From positions 2,525,195-2,589,194 of the forward strand of contig NZ_JWJG01000028.1 of the NCBI RefSeq assembly GCF_000818395.1: a stretch of 64,000 nucleotides of DNA, in the 5' to 3' direction. Of the stretch, positions 26,881 to 35,140 are shown piece by piece (the first letter of the stretch is position 1; each line of letters begins with the position of its first letter). This DNA comes from Noviherbaspirillum autotrophicum (GTDB lineage Bacteria; Pseudomonadota; Gammaproteobacteria; Burkholderiales; Burkholderiaceae_D). Under the pieces are notes generated by a model. The model did no database searches and was not told the DNA's origin. It saw nothing but the letters and a program-made list of their open reading frames with translations. A program made the translations under genes and the position numbers.

Positions 26881-28068
26881 ATGAATACATCCTTTCGAAC
26901 CGCCTCTCCGGAAATGCTGGCCGTCGCCTTGCATGAAGCACGTGATCATACCCTCGCGCTGTTCGATTGTTTTGCCGCAAGCGGAATGGCTGATCCATCC
27001 AAGGTCCCGCGACTCCCAATTGTCAATCCGCCACTGTGGGAGTTGGGGCATATCGCTTGGTTTGCCGAGTGGTATATCTTGCGCGAGGCGAAAACAAGCG
27101 CACCAAACGCTGCGCAGCAGCCCTCGATACTATTGAATAGCGACGCATGGTTCAATTCCAATACCGTCCCTCATGCAGCGCGCTGGTCGCTCGATCTGCC
27201 TTCGCCCGCTGAAGTGAAGACATATTGCCGTAGGGTGCTCGACAGTGTGCTGGAAAAATTGCGCTGCGCGGGGGACAGCGACGCTACGCTCTATCCTTAC
27301 CGTCTTATCCTTGCGCATGAGGATATGCATGGCGAAGCATTTGCGTATACGCTGCAGACGTTCGGCATTACGCCACCACTGCAGTACCCGGCGCTCGACG
27401 CAGCGCGGGAAGCTTCGGACGAAATTCGTTTTTCAGGTGGCAGCGTCGAGATGGGCAGCCGGGCTAACGATGGCTTTGTTTTCGACAATGAAAAGTGGGC
27501 GCATGCCAGGGAGGTAAAGCCGTTTAGTATCGATGCATCGCTGGTATCGAATGCGCTGTACCGTGAATTTGTCGTCAGCGGAGGCTACCAGGAAAATCAG
27601 CTCTGGAGTGCGACAGGGCTTGCATGGTTGGCGCAACACGCCGCAGATGCTCCTGGCGGATGGCGACGCGACGGCAGCGACTGGTACGAGCTGCGGTTCG
27701 GGATTCCGGTCGCGCTTGCCCCCGATGAACCGGTGCGCCATATTAGCCTGCACGAAGCGCAAGCTTATTGCGCATGGGCAGGGCGAAGACTGCCGAGCGA
27801 AACCGAATGGGTCTATGCCGCCCAGTCTGCGCATCCGGCATTTCGCTGGGGAGGTTTATGGGAATGGACTGCTTCCCGTTTCACGCCGTATCCAGGATTT
27901 TCGGAAGATGCCTACCGCGAATATTCCGCACCATATTTCGGCACTCATCAGGTGCTGCGCGGCGCATCCTTTGCCACGTCGCCACGGCTGCGCTCGGTCA
28001 GATTCCGAAATTTCTATGCACCGCAACGCAACGACATCTTCGTCGGCTTCAGGACGTGCTCGCTGTAG
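26881..28068 (+). CDS. EgtB-family sulfoxide/selenoxide synthase (SenA-like)
   Basis: 395 aa. An N-terminal DinB-like domain supplies the iron ligands: His in WELGHIAWFAEW and the motif HEDMHGE (HX3HXE). The C-terminal FGE-sulfatase domain has LPSETEWVYAA, GGLWEWTASRFTPYPGF and a closing RNDIFVGFRTC. EgtB joins Cys or gamma-Glu-Cys to hercynine in ergothioneine synthesis; the related SenA makes selenoneine in many betaproteobacteria. No egtD, senB or senC neighbour is present, so sulfur versus selenium cannot be decided. I took the ATG at 26881, as earlier in-frame starts add unconserved sequence. Overlaps the tail of the convergent hemerythrin gene by 20 bases. Confidence 0.82.
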   Translation: MNTSFRTASPEMLAVALHEARDHTLALFDCFAASGMADPSKVPRLPIVNPPLWELGHIAWFAEWYILREAKTSAPNAAQQPSILLNSDAWFNSNTVPHAARWSLDLPSPAEVKTYCRRVLDSVLEKLRCAGDSDATLYPYRLILAHEDMHGEAFAYTLQTFGITPPLQYPALDAAREASDEIRFSGGSVEMGSRANDGFVFDNEKWAHAREVKPFSIDASLVSNALYREFVVSGGYQENQLWSATGLAWLAQHAADAPGGWRRDGSDWYELRFGIPVALAPDEPVRHISLHEAQAYCAWAGRRLPSETEWVYAAQSAHPAFRWGGLWEWTASRFTPYPGFSEDAYREYSAPYFGTHQVLRGASFATSPRLRSVRFRNFYAPQRNDIFVGFRTCSL

Positions 28069-28558
28069 TGAAGAGTGATTCTTCCCAAATTTTGGTCTGG
28101 CTAGAAGGTGCCTTGGAGGCAAATAGCGCCATCCGTACGTCGGCATTCATGATGTGATACCGAAGCCACCGCCGGAGAAATTGCCACATTTCTTTATTTG
28201 CTACACGCTGGCCATCTAAAAATTCTCGATACAGACTCTGCACACGCTGGATGAGCAGGCCATGTTCAAACTGATGATCGGCCAAGCCCGGGTAGTTAAC
28301 GTCTTGCATAAGCGCTTCTTCGCGGGCGAAGTGGCCTTGCACATACTCCATCAGTTCAAGCAAGAGATGGACGACGACAGCATCGTCTTGGCCTTGCATG
28401 TCCGCAGTGCGCACGCGTTCGGCGATATCTAAAAGACGACGATGATCGGCATCTACGTCGCCGTTGCCACAAGATAAGGAATCCGACCACGCATAATATT
28501 GTTCCTCATCTTGCTTGTCTTCATCTTCATAATGAGAAATAAAGAGAAGTTCAGCCAT
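28049..28558 (-). CDS. Bacteriohemerythrin-like protein
   Basis: 169 aa. A hemerythrin domain follows an N-terminal extension (residues ~1-25, acidic: HYEDEDKQDEEQ). Metal ligands in order are His in DADHRRLL, Glu in AREEALMQ, two His in DHQFEHGLL, and His and Asp in RYHIMNADV. Second hemerythrin of the window, only distantly similar to the one at 14020. Its 3' end overlaps the EgtB-like gene on the other strand. Probable O2-binding role, possibly linked to the aerotaxis receptor gene nearby. Confidence 0.87.
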   Translation of the reverse strand: MAELLFISHYEDEDKQDEEQYYAWSDSLSCGNGDVDADHRRLLDIAERVRTADMQGQDDAVVVHLLLELMEYVQGHFAREEALMQDVNYPGLADHQFEHGLLIQRVQSLYREFLDGQRVANKEMWQFLRRWLRYHIMNADVRMALFASKAPSSQTKIWEESLFTTASTS

Positions 28559-28785
28559 ACAAAATCTTTCACAATGCTGTTTCCGCTAGTAATGATCTAG
28601 CGACTCACTTCATTTTGCAAGACATTGATGCTCGACTCTGGCCTATGAGGACAAGTTGGCGATAACGAACCCCGCTCCGGGCTAGATCGGCCGCTTGGGA
28701 TGGGTTTATATCCAGGCTCTCTATTAGCTTCATCGCAGCCGGCATTTCAGCTAAAACACGAGCAGTTATTTTGCTTTTTTGATCA

Positions 28786-29454
28786 TTAGTTCCCAGACCG
28801 TGCTGCTGACTCACGTTGCAATGTTGCGATCTTGTTTGCGTCCAAGTGCTTTTCAAGTTCGAGCAATTCAGTCTGAGTTGAATACTCTCCTTCTCTGACG
28901 CCGACGCTGCGATTGCATTCTTGGGTGCAGCGTAATGACCAGAAATAGGCATTGTCGAAATCTTTCAGCCGCACATAAATATGTGCTAACTGTCCCGCAG
29001 ATTTAACGTCACCGGCTGCCCATGCGCGTTTCAAATACTCAATTTGTTGGGCCTTGTTGACTACCCCCAGAGTATCGTTACCGTAAATTCTGGCGGCACT
29101 GGCAAGTAAATCAGCATTCTTACTATCCTTGGCTCGAATAAGCACCGACCCTTTCATCTCATTTTGTAGGTCAATCATATCCGGACGCACGGTGAATAGT
29201 TCGCGCAACACTCGTTCATTCCCCAGCTTAGCCGCTTTCAGAAAATACTCTTGATCCGCCGCTACCAATGATCTTGGTACGCTACAACGCAAAGAGTTGC
29301 ATTGCTCAAGATAGGATTTCTCTGCTTGGCGGATAACTTCCAGTGATTTTGCCGGATCACTTTCTGCTTTGGCTTTTTCAAGCGCTTGCTGTATATCCTT
29401 TGAGCAAGCTGTGAGTATCAATCCCGCAATAACGACAGTGATAATTCGCTTCAT
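28786..29454 (-). CDS. Lipoprotein with Sel1-like helical repeats
   Basis: 222 aa from MKRIITVVIAGLILTACSKD, a lipoprotein signal with lipobox LTAC. The mature protein is helical and contains Sel1/TPR-like units, for example QQIEYLKRAWAAGDVKSAGQ followed by LAHIYVRLKDFDNAYFWSLR. Two Cys pairs are visible (CNSLRC, CTQECN). The gene is more AT-rich than the core genes around it and lies directly beside a transposase relic, suggesting acquisition. No function known. Confidence 0.75.
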   Translation of the reverse strand: MKRIITVVIAGLILTACSKDIQQALEKAKAESDPAKSLEVIRQAEKSYLEQCNSLRCSVPRSLVAADQEYFLKAAKLGNERVLRELFTVRPDMIDLQNEMKGSVLIRAKDSKNADLLASAARIYGNDTLGVVNKAQQIEYLKRAWAAGDVKSAGQLAHIYVRLKDFDNAYFWSLRCTQECNRSVGVREGEYSTQTELLELEKHLDANKIATLQRESAARSGN

Positions 29455-29512
29455 GTATTCTCTCTTTTTAGACCTAACCCGCGTCCACGTTATTCTACGA
29501 CCAGAATTCATT

Positions 29513-29559
29513 TCATAAATATCGACGCGGCAAAATCATAGAACAAGCGAGATAAATGA
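29513..29559 (-). pseudogene. IS5-type transposase C-terminal relic (copy A)
   Basis: Read on the minus strand the segment gives YLACSMILPRRYL followed by stop, the C-terminal end of an IS5-like DDE transposase. It matches relic B at 31432 (opposite strand) and relic C at 43704. Only the last ~15 codons remain. Confidence 0.75.
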
Positions 29560-29612
29560 TCGCGGGAACTTTGTCCGAGCGCGGCTTGGGCTCGGATGCC
29601 AGGAGGCGGAGA

Positions 29613-31166
29613 TCAACGGCGGAAGATCTGTACCGCACGGTGCAGCGTACCGGCCTGTTGTTTAAGACGTTTGCTGGTGGCGGCGTTTTGCTGGGCCAAG
29701 GCGGCGTTTTGCTGGGTGGTGCGTTCGATGTCGCTGATGGCGCGATTGACCTCGCTCACGCCCATCGATTGCTCGTTAGCCGCATGCGTAATCTCCTGCA
29801 CCAGGGTGGTGACGTCCGATACGGAGCGCACCATGGAGTTAATGATCTCTGCGGCCGAGTTGACATGGTGCGAACCTTGGTTGACCTGCTCGCTGGAGGT
29901 CGTGATCAAGGCGCGGATCTCCTTGGCCGATTCGCCGCTGCGGTTTGCCAGGACGCGCACTTCGCCGGCAACCACGGCAAAGCCCTTGCCCATTTCGCCC
30001 GCCCGTGCCGCTTCCACCGCCGCATTCAGTGCGAGGATATTGGTTTGGAAGGCAATGCTCTCGATCACCTTGATGACTTCCGTCACCCGCCCTGACGCGT
30101 CGTTAATCGACTTCATGGTCTTCACCAGGTCTGCCACCGAGGCGCCGCCGGTACCGGCCGTGCGACTGACTTCCTGGGTATTGTTTTCCACCTGCCGCGC
30201 CGTGCTGGCCGTTTGCTGTACCACCGAGGTGATCTGTTCCATGGCTGACGCGGTCCGCTCCACGCTGGACGACTGTTCTTCCGAGTGCTCGGCCAAGTAG
30301 TTGCTGCCCTGGGCAATTTCCTCGGCGGCTGCTGTGATGCTGGACACTTCCGCCCGCACATCCTCGACGATCGCTTGCATGTTCAGATTGATCAGACGGA
30401 TATTTCGGATCAGCTTGCCGATCGGGTGACGCATGTCAGCGGATATGTCGCCCTCCAGATTGCAGCCGGCGATGCGCGCAGCCAGATTGGTACACTGCTT
30501 TAGGGGCTCGGCTACGGCCCAGTGGAACCAGCTCACCACACCTGCTGCGCCCACCAACAGTACGGCGGCGTCGAGTACTGGCCCGAAGGTTGTGCCGGCT
30601 CCAGCCAAGTGGCTGACGATCAGGACCGATAGCCACAGGCCCAGCGCCCCGGTCATGCGTTGGGTCAGCGACAGGCGAAACAAGCGCTGGGGCCAGTCGC
30701 GCCAGCCCACCTTGCGTACGCCGCCGGCATGCAGGCGCACGCGTGGCCCACCATTTCCGGGGTGGCGAATTTGCTGGTACAGGGTTTCGGCCTCAGCGAT
30801 CTGCGCGCGAGTGGGCTTGGTCCGCACTGAGATATAGCCGACATTTTTGCCGTTGCGTACCACCGGGGTGACATTTGCCAGCACCCAGTAGTGGTCACCG
30901 TTTTTGCAACGGTTCTTCACCACGCCCGACCAGGGGCGGCCGCGGCCGATCGTGGACCACATGTCGCGGAACGCTTCCGGCGGCACGTCGGGATGGCGCA
31001 CCAGGTTATGTGGCTGCCCCAGCAGTTCGTCGTAGTCGTAGCCGCTTACAGCAACAAAAACGGCGTTGGCATGGGTGATGCGGCCTTGGGCGTCGGTCGT
31101 CGATACCAGCATGGCACCGTCGCTTATCTCGACTTCACGTTGAGTAACTGGCAGGTTTGTGCGCAT
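29613..31166 (-). CDS. Aer-like aerotaxis receptor (PAS methyl-accepting chemotaxis protein)
   Basis: 517 aa from [20 protein letters not shown]. An N-terminal PAS domain of the Aer type ([47 protein letters not shown]), which in Aer binds FAD, is followed by two hydrophobic segments (~170-225), a HAMP-like stretch and a long MCP signalling domain with the conserved hairpin [20 protein letters not shown]. No C-terminal CheR-binding pentapeptide is seen. It should pass redox/oxygen information to CheA. Two FNR-like boxes lie upstream. The gene is bracketed by inverted transposase relics, so it may have been captured by mobile DNA. Confidence 0.88.
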   Translation of the reverse strand: MRTNLPVTQREVEISDGAMLVSTTDAQGRITHANAVFVAVSGYDYDELLGQPHNLVRHPDVPPEAFRDMWSTIGRGRPWSGVVKNRCKNGDHYWVLANVTPVVRNGKNVGYISVRTKPTRAQIAEAETLYQQIRHPGNGGPRVRLHAGGVRKVGWRDWPQRLFRLSLTQRMTGALGLWLSVLIVSHLAGAGTTFGPVLDAAVLLVGAAGVVSWFHWAVAEPLKQCTNLAARIAGCNLEGDISADMRHPIGKLIRNIRLINLNMQAIVEDVRAEVSSITAAAEEIAQGSNYLAEHSEEQSSSVERTASAMEQITSVVQQTASTARQVENNTQEVSRTAGTGGASVADLVKTMKSINDASGRVTEVIKVIESIAFQTNILALNAAVEAARAGEMGKGFAVVAGEVRVLANRSGESAKEIRALITTSSEQVNQGSHHVNSAAEIINSMVRSVSDVTTLVQEITHAANEQSMGVSEVNRAISDIERTTQQNAALAQQNAATSKRLKQQAGTLHRAVQIFRR

Positions 31167-31285
31167 CGCTTTCTCTAATGGTAGTAGAGCGCCCGAGGAA
31201 GATTGTGAGGTGGGGCGTATCACCTCCGGCAGGCGCGGCGACTGTGGTGGCCGCGCTGACGAGATCAAGGGAATCAAAGGCTGTA

Positions 31286-31299
31286 ATGATATAAATCAA
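31286..31299. promoter_or_regulatory. FNR-type operator 1 of the aerotaxis receptor gene
   Basis: ATGAT-ATAA-ATCAA, matching TTGAT-N4-ATCAA at 9 of 10 half-site positions. Centre about 126 bases upstream of the start at 31166. Confidence 0.6.
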
Positions 31300-31312
31300 T
31301 CATCTTTCATCC

Positions 31313-31326
31313 ATGATCCAGATCAA
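31313..31326. promoter_or_regulatory. FNR-type operator 2 of the aerotaxis receptor gene
   Basis: ATGAT-CCAG-ATCAA, again 9 of 10 half-site positions. Its centre lies 27 bases from operator 1. Two such boxes so close together make chance less likely. Confidence 0.6.
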
Positions 31327-31431
31327 GATCAGTTGCCATGTAGCGATTTTTCGCAGTGGCAAGCAAGCTATGCTGCGGCTGTCGCAACTATCATGCTGTG
31401 GCTTCACTGAACCGGCAGCAGCCCGGATCAT

Positions 31432-31488
31432 CGCTTAACTGGCTTCGTTCATCTCGCTTGTTCTATGATTTTGCTGCGTCGATATTTA
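31432..31488 (+). pseudogene. IS5-type transposase C-terminal relic (copy B)
   Basis: Plus-strand translation gives RLTGFVHLACSMILLRRYL, the same transposase tail as relics A and C. The stop codon seen in A and C is here CGG, so the frame runs on. Over 44 bp it matches relic A in inverted orientation with about three to four differences. Confidence 0.75.
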
Positions 31489-31559
31489 CGGAATTGGGGT
31501 GCGGTTGCCGTCATTTTCAACTTTAACGCAGCCCTGTCGCTTACTGTGTCCCAGTAGAG

Positions 31560-31660
31560 TAGGGCGGCAAAGCACAACGCCGATTAAAGGCGCAGAGACT
31601 CCGCCGGGATGGTCGAAACCCATGCGAGGTTAATTAATCGAGGTAAAGCTGCGTGGTCAT
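31560..31660 (+). ncRNA. Possible structured RNA element
   Basis: A GGCGG (31563) / CCGCC (31601) stem encloses a CGCC-gattaaa-GGCG hairpin, and an ATGG/CCAT hairpin follows near 31609. Parts (GCAAAGC, GGCGCAGAGACTCCG) are reminiscent of c-di-GMP-I (GEMM) riboswitches. I cannot fit the full consensus, and no plus-strand gene follows. Low confidence. Confidence 0.2.
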
Positions 31661-31707
31661 ATAACGGCGCATCCAGCAACCGCATGCCAGTTAGAAAAAG
31701 TCCATTG

Positions 31708-32235
31708 CTAGTGCGATATCCACCAGAGCCAAATCGCGATCGGGATGAGATATGGCCATGAGCGCAAGGCGATCAGCACGTCGGCACGTGAAGGCCAGAA
31801 ACTGAGGAAAATTGGTGCGACCAGCGCGGCAACCCCAAGGTCCCACCAGCCATAGGAACGTCCCAGATTAGCGCGGCCAAAGGTAATAAGAATCGGCACC
31901 ATAAGAATCAGTACTGGCGCCAACCCAACGAACACCGCGTTGTACCAGCGAATATTGGCGAACGAAACGCTGCCAAGAACCCAATGGTTACCAGTCATGC
32001 GCCGAGGAAAAACCGAGAAATGTACCGGTTGGGCATTGGTCAGTGCACCAGCGAAAAAATGGGTCAGTTCATGCAGGATCGTGCCACTCAGGTATAAGCC
32101 GAAGAATATGGGATGGTACTTACTGAGTATCCGGAAAACGAAGGCAAGAAATACAGATGGCAAAAGGTACAGTAGCTTATCCCAATACCCGGATAGCCAA
32201 GATGGAAGCCAGGTCATGGAGTCGACGATGGACAT
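31708..32235 (-). CDS. M50-like membrane metallopeptidase (HExxH)
   Basis: 175 aa with several hydrophobic segments. The zinc-binding motif is HELTHF in a membrane helix (LYLSGTILHELTHFFAGALT), as in the M50/YwhC-like site-2 protease superfamily. The usual second motif (NPDG-like) is not evident; SYGWWDLGVAAL may stand at that place. The ATG at 32235 is taken; the frame is open to 32256. It lies within the accessory region and is AT-richer than core genes. Substrate unknown. Confidence 0.65.
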   Translation of the reverse strand: MSIVDSMTWLPSWLSGYWDKLLYLLPSVFLAFVFRILSKYHPIFFGLYLSGTILHELTHFFAGALTNAQPVHFSVFPRRMTGNHWVLGSVSFANIRWYNAVFVGLAPVLILMVPILITFGRANLGRSYGWWDLGVAALVAPIFLSFWPSRADVLIALRSWPYLIPIAIWLWWISH

Positions 32236-32562
32236 GCGATGAAAAGGAGTCAACAAGCTGCGTGGAATTAGTTGCGCTTGGCCGATAACTATCTTGAGTA
32301 ATGGTAGCGATTCTAAAGTAGTTCATCCCGGCAAAGTCAAATCTCACTCGACCCAATGCACCTGTTATGGTTGGGCGCTTTTGCTTCCGCACATCGGGCA
32401 AATTCACTTCAACGGAGGCCAAAAAGGCGTGCGGATCAGGAACTAAGGTGAAATGGCAGTCGAGTCGCATTACGATTTATTTTCGTGACGCGTCCCATAA
32501 ATGGTTTTTTGTGATTCTAGGCAAAGATATGCGGGAAAAGAACGGACGCGTAGCGTAAAGCT

Positions 32563-32616
32563 AAAGCTATAGGGGAAAAGATAAAACTTCTATTTTTCGT
32601 TTTCCCGTATAGCTTT
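32563..32616. repeat. Long imperfect hairpin
   Basis: Arms AAAGCTATAGGGGAAAA (32563-32579) and TTTTCCCGTATAGCTTT (32600-32616) pair at 16 of 17 positions around a 20-base AT-rich loop. It stands about 85 bases before the dif-like site. It could be a terminator or the end of a lost mobile element. Confidence 0.6.
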
Positions 32617-32699
32617 ACCGTCAAATACCCAATACTTTTACATTGGAGCGCTGTTGCGTAAATTGACCCCGGAATAGCAACACCATCTATACTACCTTC

Positions 32700-32727
32700 A
32701 GTTCGCATAATTTATATTATGTAAAAT
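32700..32727 (+). other. dif: XerCD recombination site dif (probable chromosome terminus)
   Basis: 28 bp in the dif layout: XerC arm AGTTCGCATAA, central hexamer TTTATA, XerD arm TTATGTAAAAT. Against E. coli dif (GGTGCGCATAA, TGTATA, TTATGTTAAAT) 9/11, 5/6 and 10/11 positions agree. The surroundings are non-coding. FtsK-orienting octamers (GGGNAGGG) point towards it from both sides: plus strand at 605, 21043, 22529 and 27776 on the left (one exception, minus strand at 12739); minus strand at 34735, 37528, 52447, 61344 and 61349 on the right. XerC/XerD would resolve chromosome dimers here. Confidence 0.82.
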
Positions 32728-33150
32728 GGCTGACTAAGTTTCTACAAGTATTGAAGGCATTCCGTCTACTGAAGCAAAACTCTCCCACTTGTGATGGCGA
32801 GTTAGAGAGCTCCAAGGTAAATCTATTTTGTACGTCACCCGCTAGGCCCGTCTTCCGCCCGAGCATTTAAGCGCGTTTGCATAAATCTCACTCCATGGCC
32901 CAAATGTCCCATTGGCGATGATGAATCTCGAATGCAACGGTCTTCAAATGCCACGCTTGCTTTGTAAGACCTGCCTACTCCAGGTGCGTCAGCTTGATGT
33001 ATAGCAGTTTGAGCGTTAGCATGATTCCGTTATGAAACCGATAATTGCGCTTGATGCCGATGGCGTCTTACTTGATTACCACCAAGCCTATGCGAACGCT
33101 TGGGCAAAGGCATTTGGCTCTATGCCCGCGTTACGCGATCCTCTTGCTTA

Positions 33151-34061
33151 GAGCCTATCCCAGTAGGCCTATGATTCGCCAAGTGATGATGCCGCAGGCC
33201 AGATGAAGGAACGCAAGGTGGTTCTTTGCCTTCTTGGCCCAGTGGATCAGCAAGCCACGAAACCGATTCAGCCAACTGTGCGTACGCTCGACCACCCAGC
33301 GGTACGCTTTCTCTCCAGTACGCCGCTGCTGCGCTTCCTCACCGCGTGACCGGATGTGCGGCCGATAGCCCAGTTCAATGGCAAGCTGCTGAATCTGCGG
33401 ATAGTCATAGCCCATGTCCAGGCACAGCCCCTGCGGCCACACCGCAAGCAATGACGGCCGCTCCACTTCCAGTGACTCCAGCGTCGGCCCGACCAACTTC
33501 ATGTCATGGCGGTTGGCGCCATCAATGATGATGGCCAGCGGAATGCCGTGCGCGTCCGTCAACAGACTGCGCTTGACGCCGCCTTTGCCGCGATCTGTAG
33601 GATTGGGGCCGGTTTTTTTCCCCACCCAACGGCGCCTTGGCCATCGCACCATCCAGGGACAGCCAGGACCAGTCGATTTCCCGCAGCACCGAGGCCGACA
33701 ACAGGCCATGCATCCAGAACTCTTCGAATACGCCGGCCTCGACCCACTCCTGAAAACGCCGATGGGCCGAACTGCTGGAACAAATCCCGGTGCCGTTCAA
33801 TGCATTCCACTGACACCCGGTACGCAGCACAAACAAAATCGCCTCCGTGGCCGCGCGGTCGCTGACGCGCGGGTTATGGCAGCCCAGCGGGTGCGGTTTG
33901 CGTGGCGGCAAAAGCGGCTCCATTTGCCCCCACAATCGATCCGGCAAACGCCCCCCATCGTCGTGCTTGACCATGCCCATGTCGCACCTCCTTCTGACAT
34001 GGGCTTGGACCACCCTTTACGCCAAAATTTCCCTATTCCAAAAGCCTACTGGGATAGGCTC
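33151..34061 (-). mobile_element. Complete IS5-family insertion sequence, 911 bp
   Basis: Perfect 18-bp terminal inverted repeats: GAGCCTATCCCAGTAGGC at 33151 and its reverse complement ending at 34061. They are flanked by a 3-bp target duplication TTA (33148-33150 and 34062-34064). Size, frame-shifted transposase and short TNA-type duplication fit the IS427 group of IS5. It has inserted into the HAD-like gene. Confidence 0.93.
33155..33980 (-). CDS. IS5-family (IS427-type) transposase, two overlapping frames
   Basis: DDE transposase in two frames. The first runs from the ATG at 33980 (perfect GAAGGAGGT upstream) with LWGQMEPLLPPRKPHPLGCH; its stop codon is at 33522. The second, in another frame, ends at 33155 and holds KRSLLTDAHGIPLAIIIDGA and the DDE Glu region AYRWVVERTHSWLNRFRGLL. 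Both cross a run of seven A (33613-33619 as T on the plus strand), where dropping one base joins GGEK to TGPNPTDRGKGG. Expression of the full enzyme thus needs frameshifting or transcript slippage, as in relatives. Confidence 0.88.
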
Positions 34062-34670
34062 TTATTGGCCGCTCGACCGCTGGGATGTCCGGCGTCTCGA
34101 CGCTGAGGAACTGCCGCAGTTACGCGCCTGCTTTGATCACCAATACTGGTCTACGATTCCGGCCATTTCTGGTGCCGTAGATGCTTGTCATGCCCTCGCA
34201 GCAGCGGGTTACGACTTAGTGTGTGTTACCGCAATCAAGCCACAGTACCAAGCTGCCCGTTTGAAAAACCTGTGTGATTGCGGTTTTCCGATCACGCGTG
34301 TGCTTTCTACGCCCAATACCGGCACCGCTGTCAGCCCCAAGGCGGCCGCGCTCATGGAACTCAGGCCTGTTGCCTTCGTTGACGATTTCCTGCTATACCT
34401 GCGCGGTATTCCGGCTGAGATCCACGCGGCGTTGGTCCTGCGTGAGCCCAACGGTTCACCAAATACCGGCGAAGACCTTGTACCGGCACATTCTCAACAT
34501 CCGCATCTGGCAGCCTTTGCCGAGTGGTGGCTATCCCGATGAGGGCTGTGACTAACGTTCTGGGCACTTGCGCGTCCGCTTAAAACGCCATCCAATTGAA
34601 ACTCAAAGGAAGATCTTTGCCCCCTTCTCTGTAAATAAGACATTAGTTCTTTAATGTCTAATTCATTAGA

Positions 34671-35140
34671 ATGGACGCGTTAATACATGCGTCACCGCCT
34701 ATATGTGGTCCGAATCGCTGGCGCTCGGTTGCATCCCTCCCCCTCCCGGCCCTCGACGCAACCGAGTGCGTGCCGCTCTTGTCTGAACTTGATGGCCGCA
34801 ACGGCAGCAACCGTGCGGCGGGAAATCACGCGCTGATCACCGCCGATAACGATCTCGATGCGCTGCACGCGTGGCTCGTATGCTTCGTCGACACGAACAC
34901 CACGTTCGACAACTACCGCAAGGAAGCCGACCGCCTGCTGCTCTGGGCCCATGTCGAATTGCACAAGCCAGTCTCGCCGCTCACGCACGAGGACCTACCC
35001 GCGTAACAGCGGTTTCTCGCTGACGCGCCGCCGGCAGCGCGCTGGATCATGCGCAAGGGCCGCAAGGTCGCGCGCTCGCATCCGAACTGGCGCCCTTTTG
35101 CGGGACCGCTCGCGCCGTCTAGCCAGCGGCACGCCTTGAT
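34671..35140 (+). pseudogene. Tyrosine site-specific recombinase (integrase) relic
   Basis: The N-terminal SAM-like core-binding domain of a phage-type integrase is readable: DNDLDALHAWLVCFVDTNTT, FDNYRKEADRLLLWAHVEL, PLTHEDL. An in-frame TAA at 35004-35006 interrupts it, after which the same frame continues QRFLADAPPAARWIM, KVARSHPNWRPFAGPLAPSS, QRHAL. The catalytic domain is gone; at about 35140 the sequence switches to a TnpB relic on the other strand. An AGACATTA/TAATGTCT dyad at 34638-34659 lies upstream. It lies 2 kb from the dif-like site. Confidence 0.8.

Larger units (their letters stand above)
32236..33031. other. Terminus intergenic region
   Basis: About 800 bases without a convincing gene. 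It holds the long hairpin at 32563 and the dif-like site at 32700. A 97-codon minus frame (32177-32470) exists but overlaps the metallopeptidase start and is not recognised. Confidence 0.5.
33032..34542 (+). pseudogene. HAD-superfamily hydrolase gene split by an insertion sequence
   Basis: The 5' part (33032-33150) starts MKPIIALDADGVLLDYHQAY, a HAD motif I (DxDG). The 3' part resumes at 34065 and contains VCVTAIKPQYQ (motif II region) and VAFVDDFLLYL (motif IV region). Removing the element and one copy of the TTA duplication restores a 198-codon frame that ends at 34542. The intact gene would be a small phosphatase-like HAD protein. As it stands the first part runs into a TAG at the insertion point, so the gene is inactivated. 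Confidence 0.88.

Noticed and set aside
28605-28952. Minus-strand 115-codon frame overlapping the Sel1-type lipoprotein gene.
   Set aside because: Mostly a frame-shadow of the lipoprotein gene; the part beyond it has no recognisable features.
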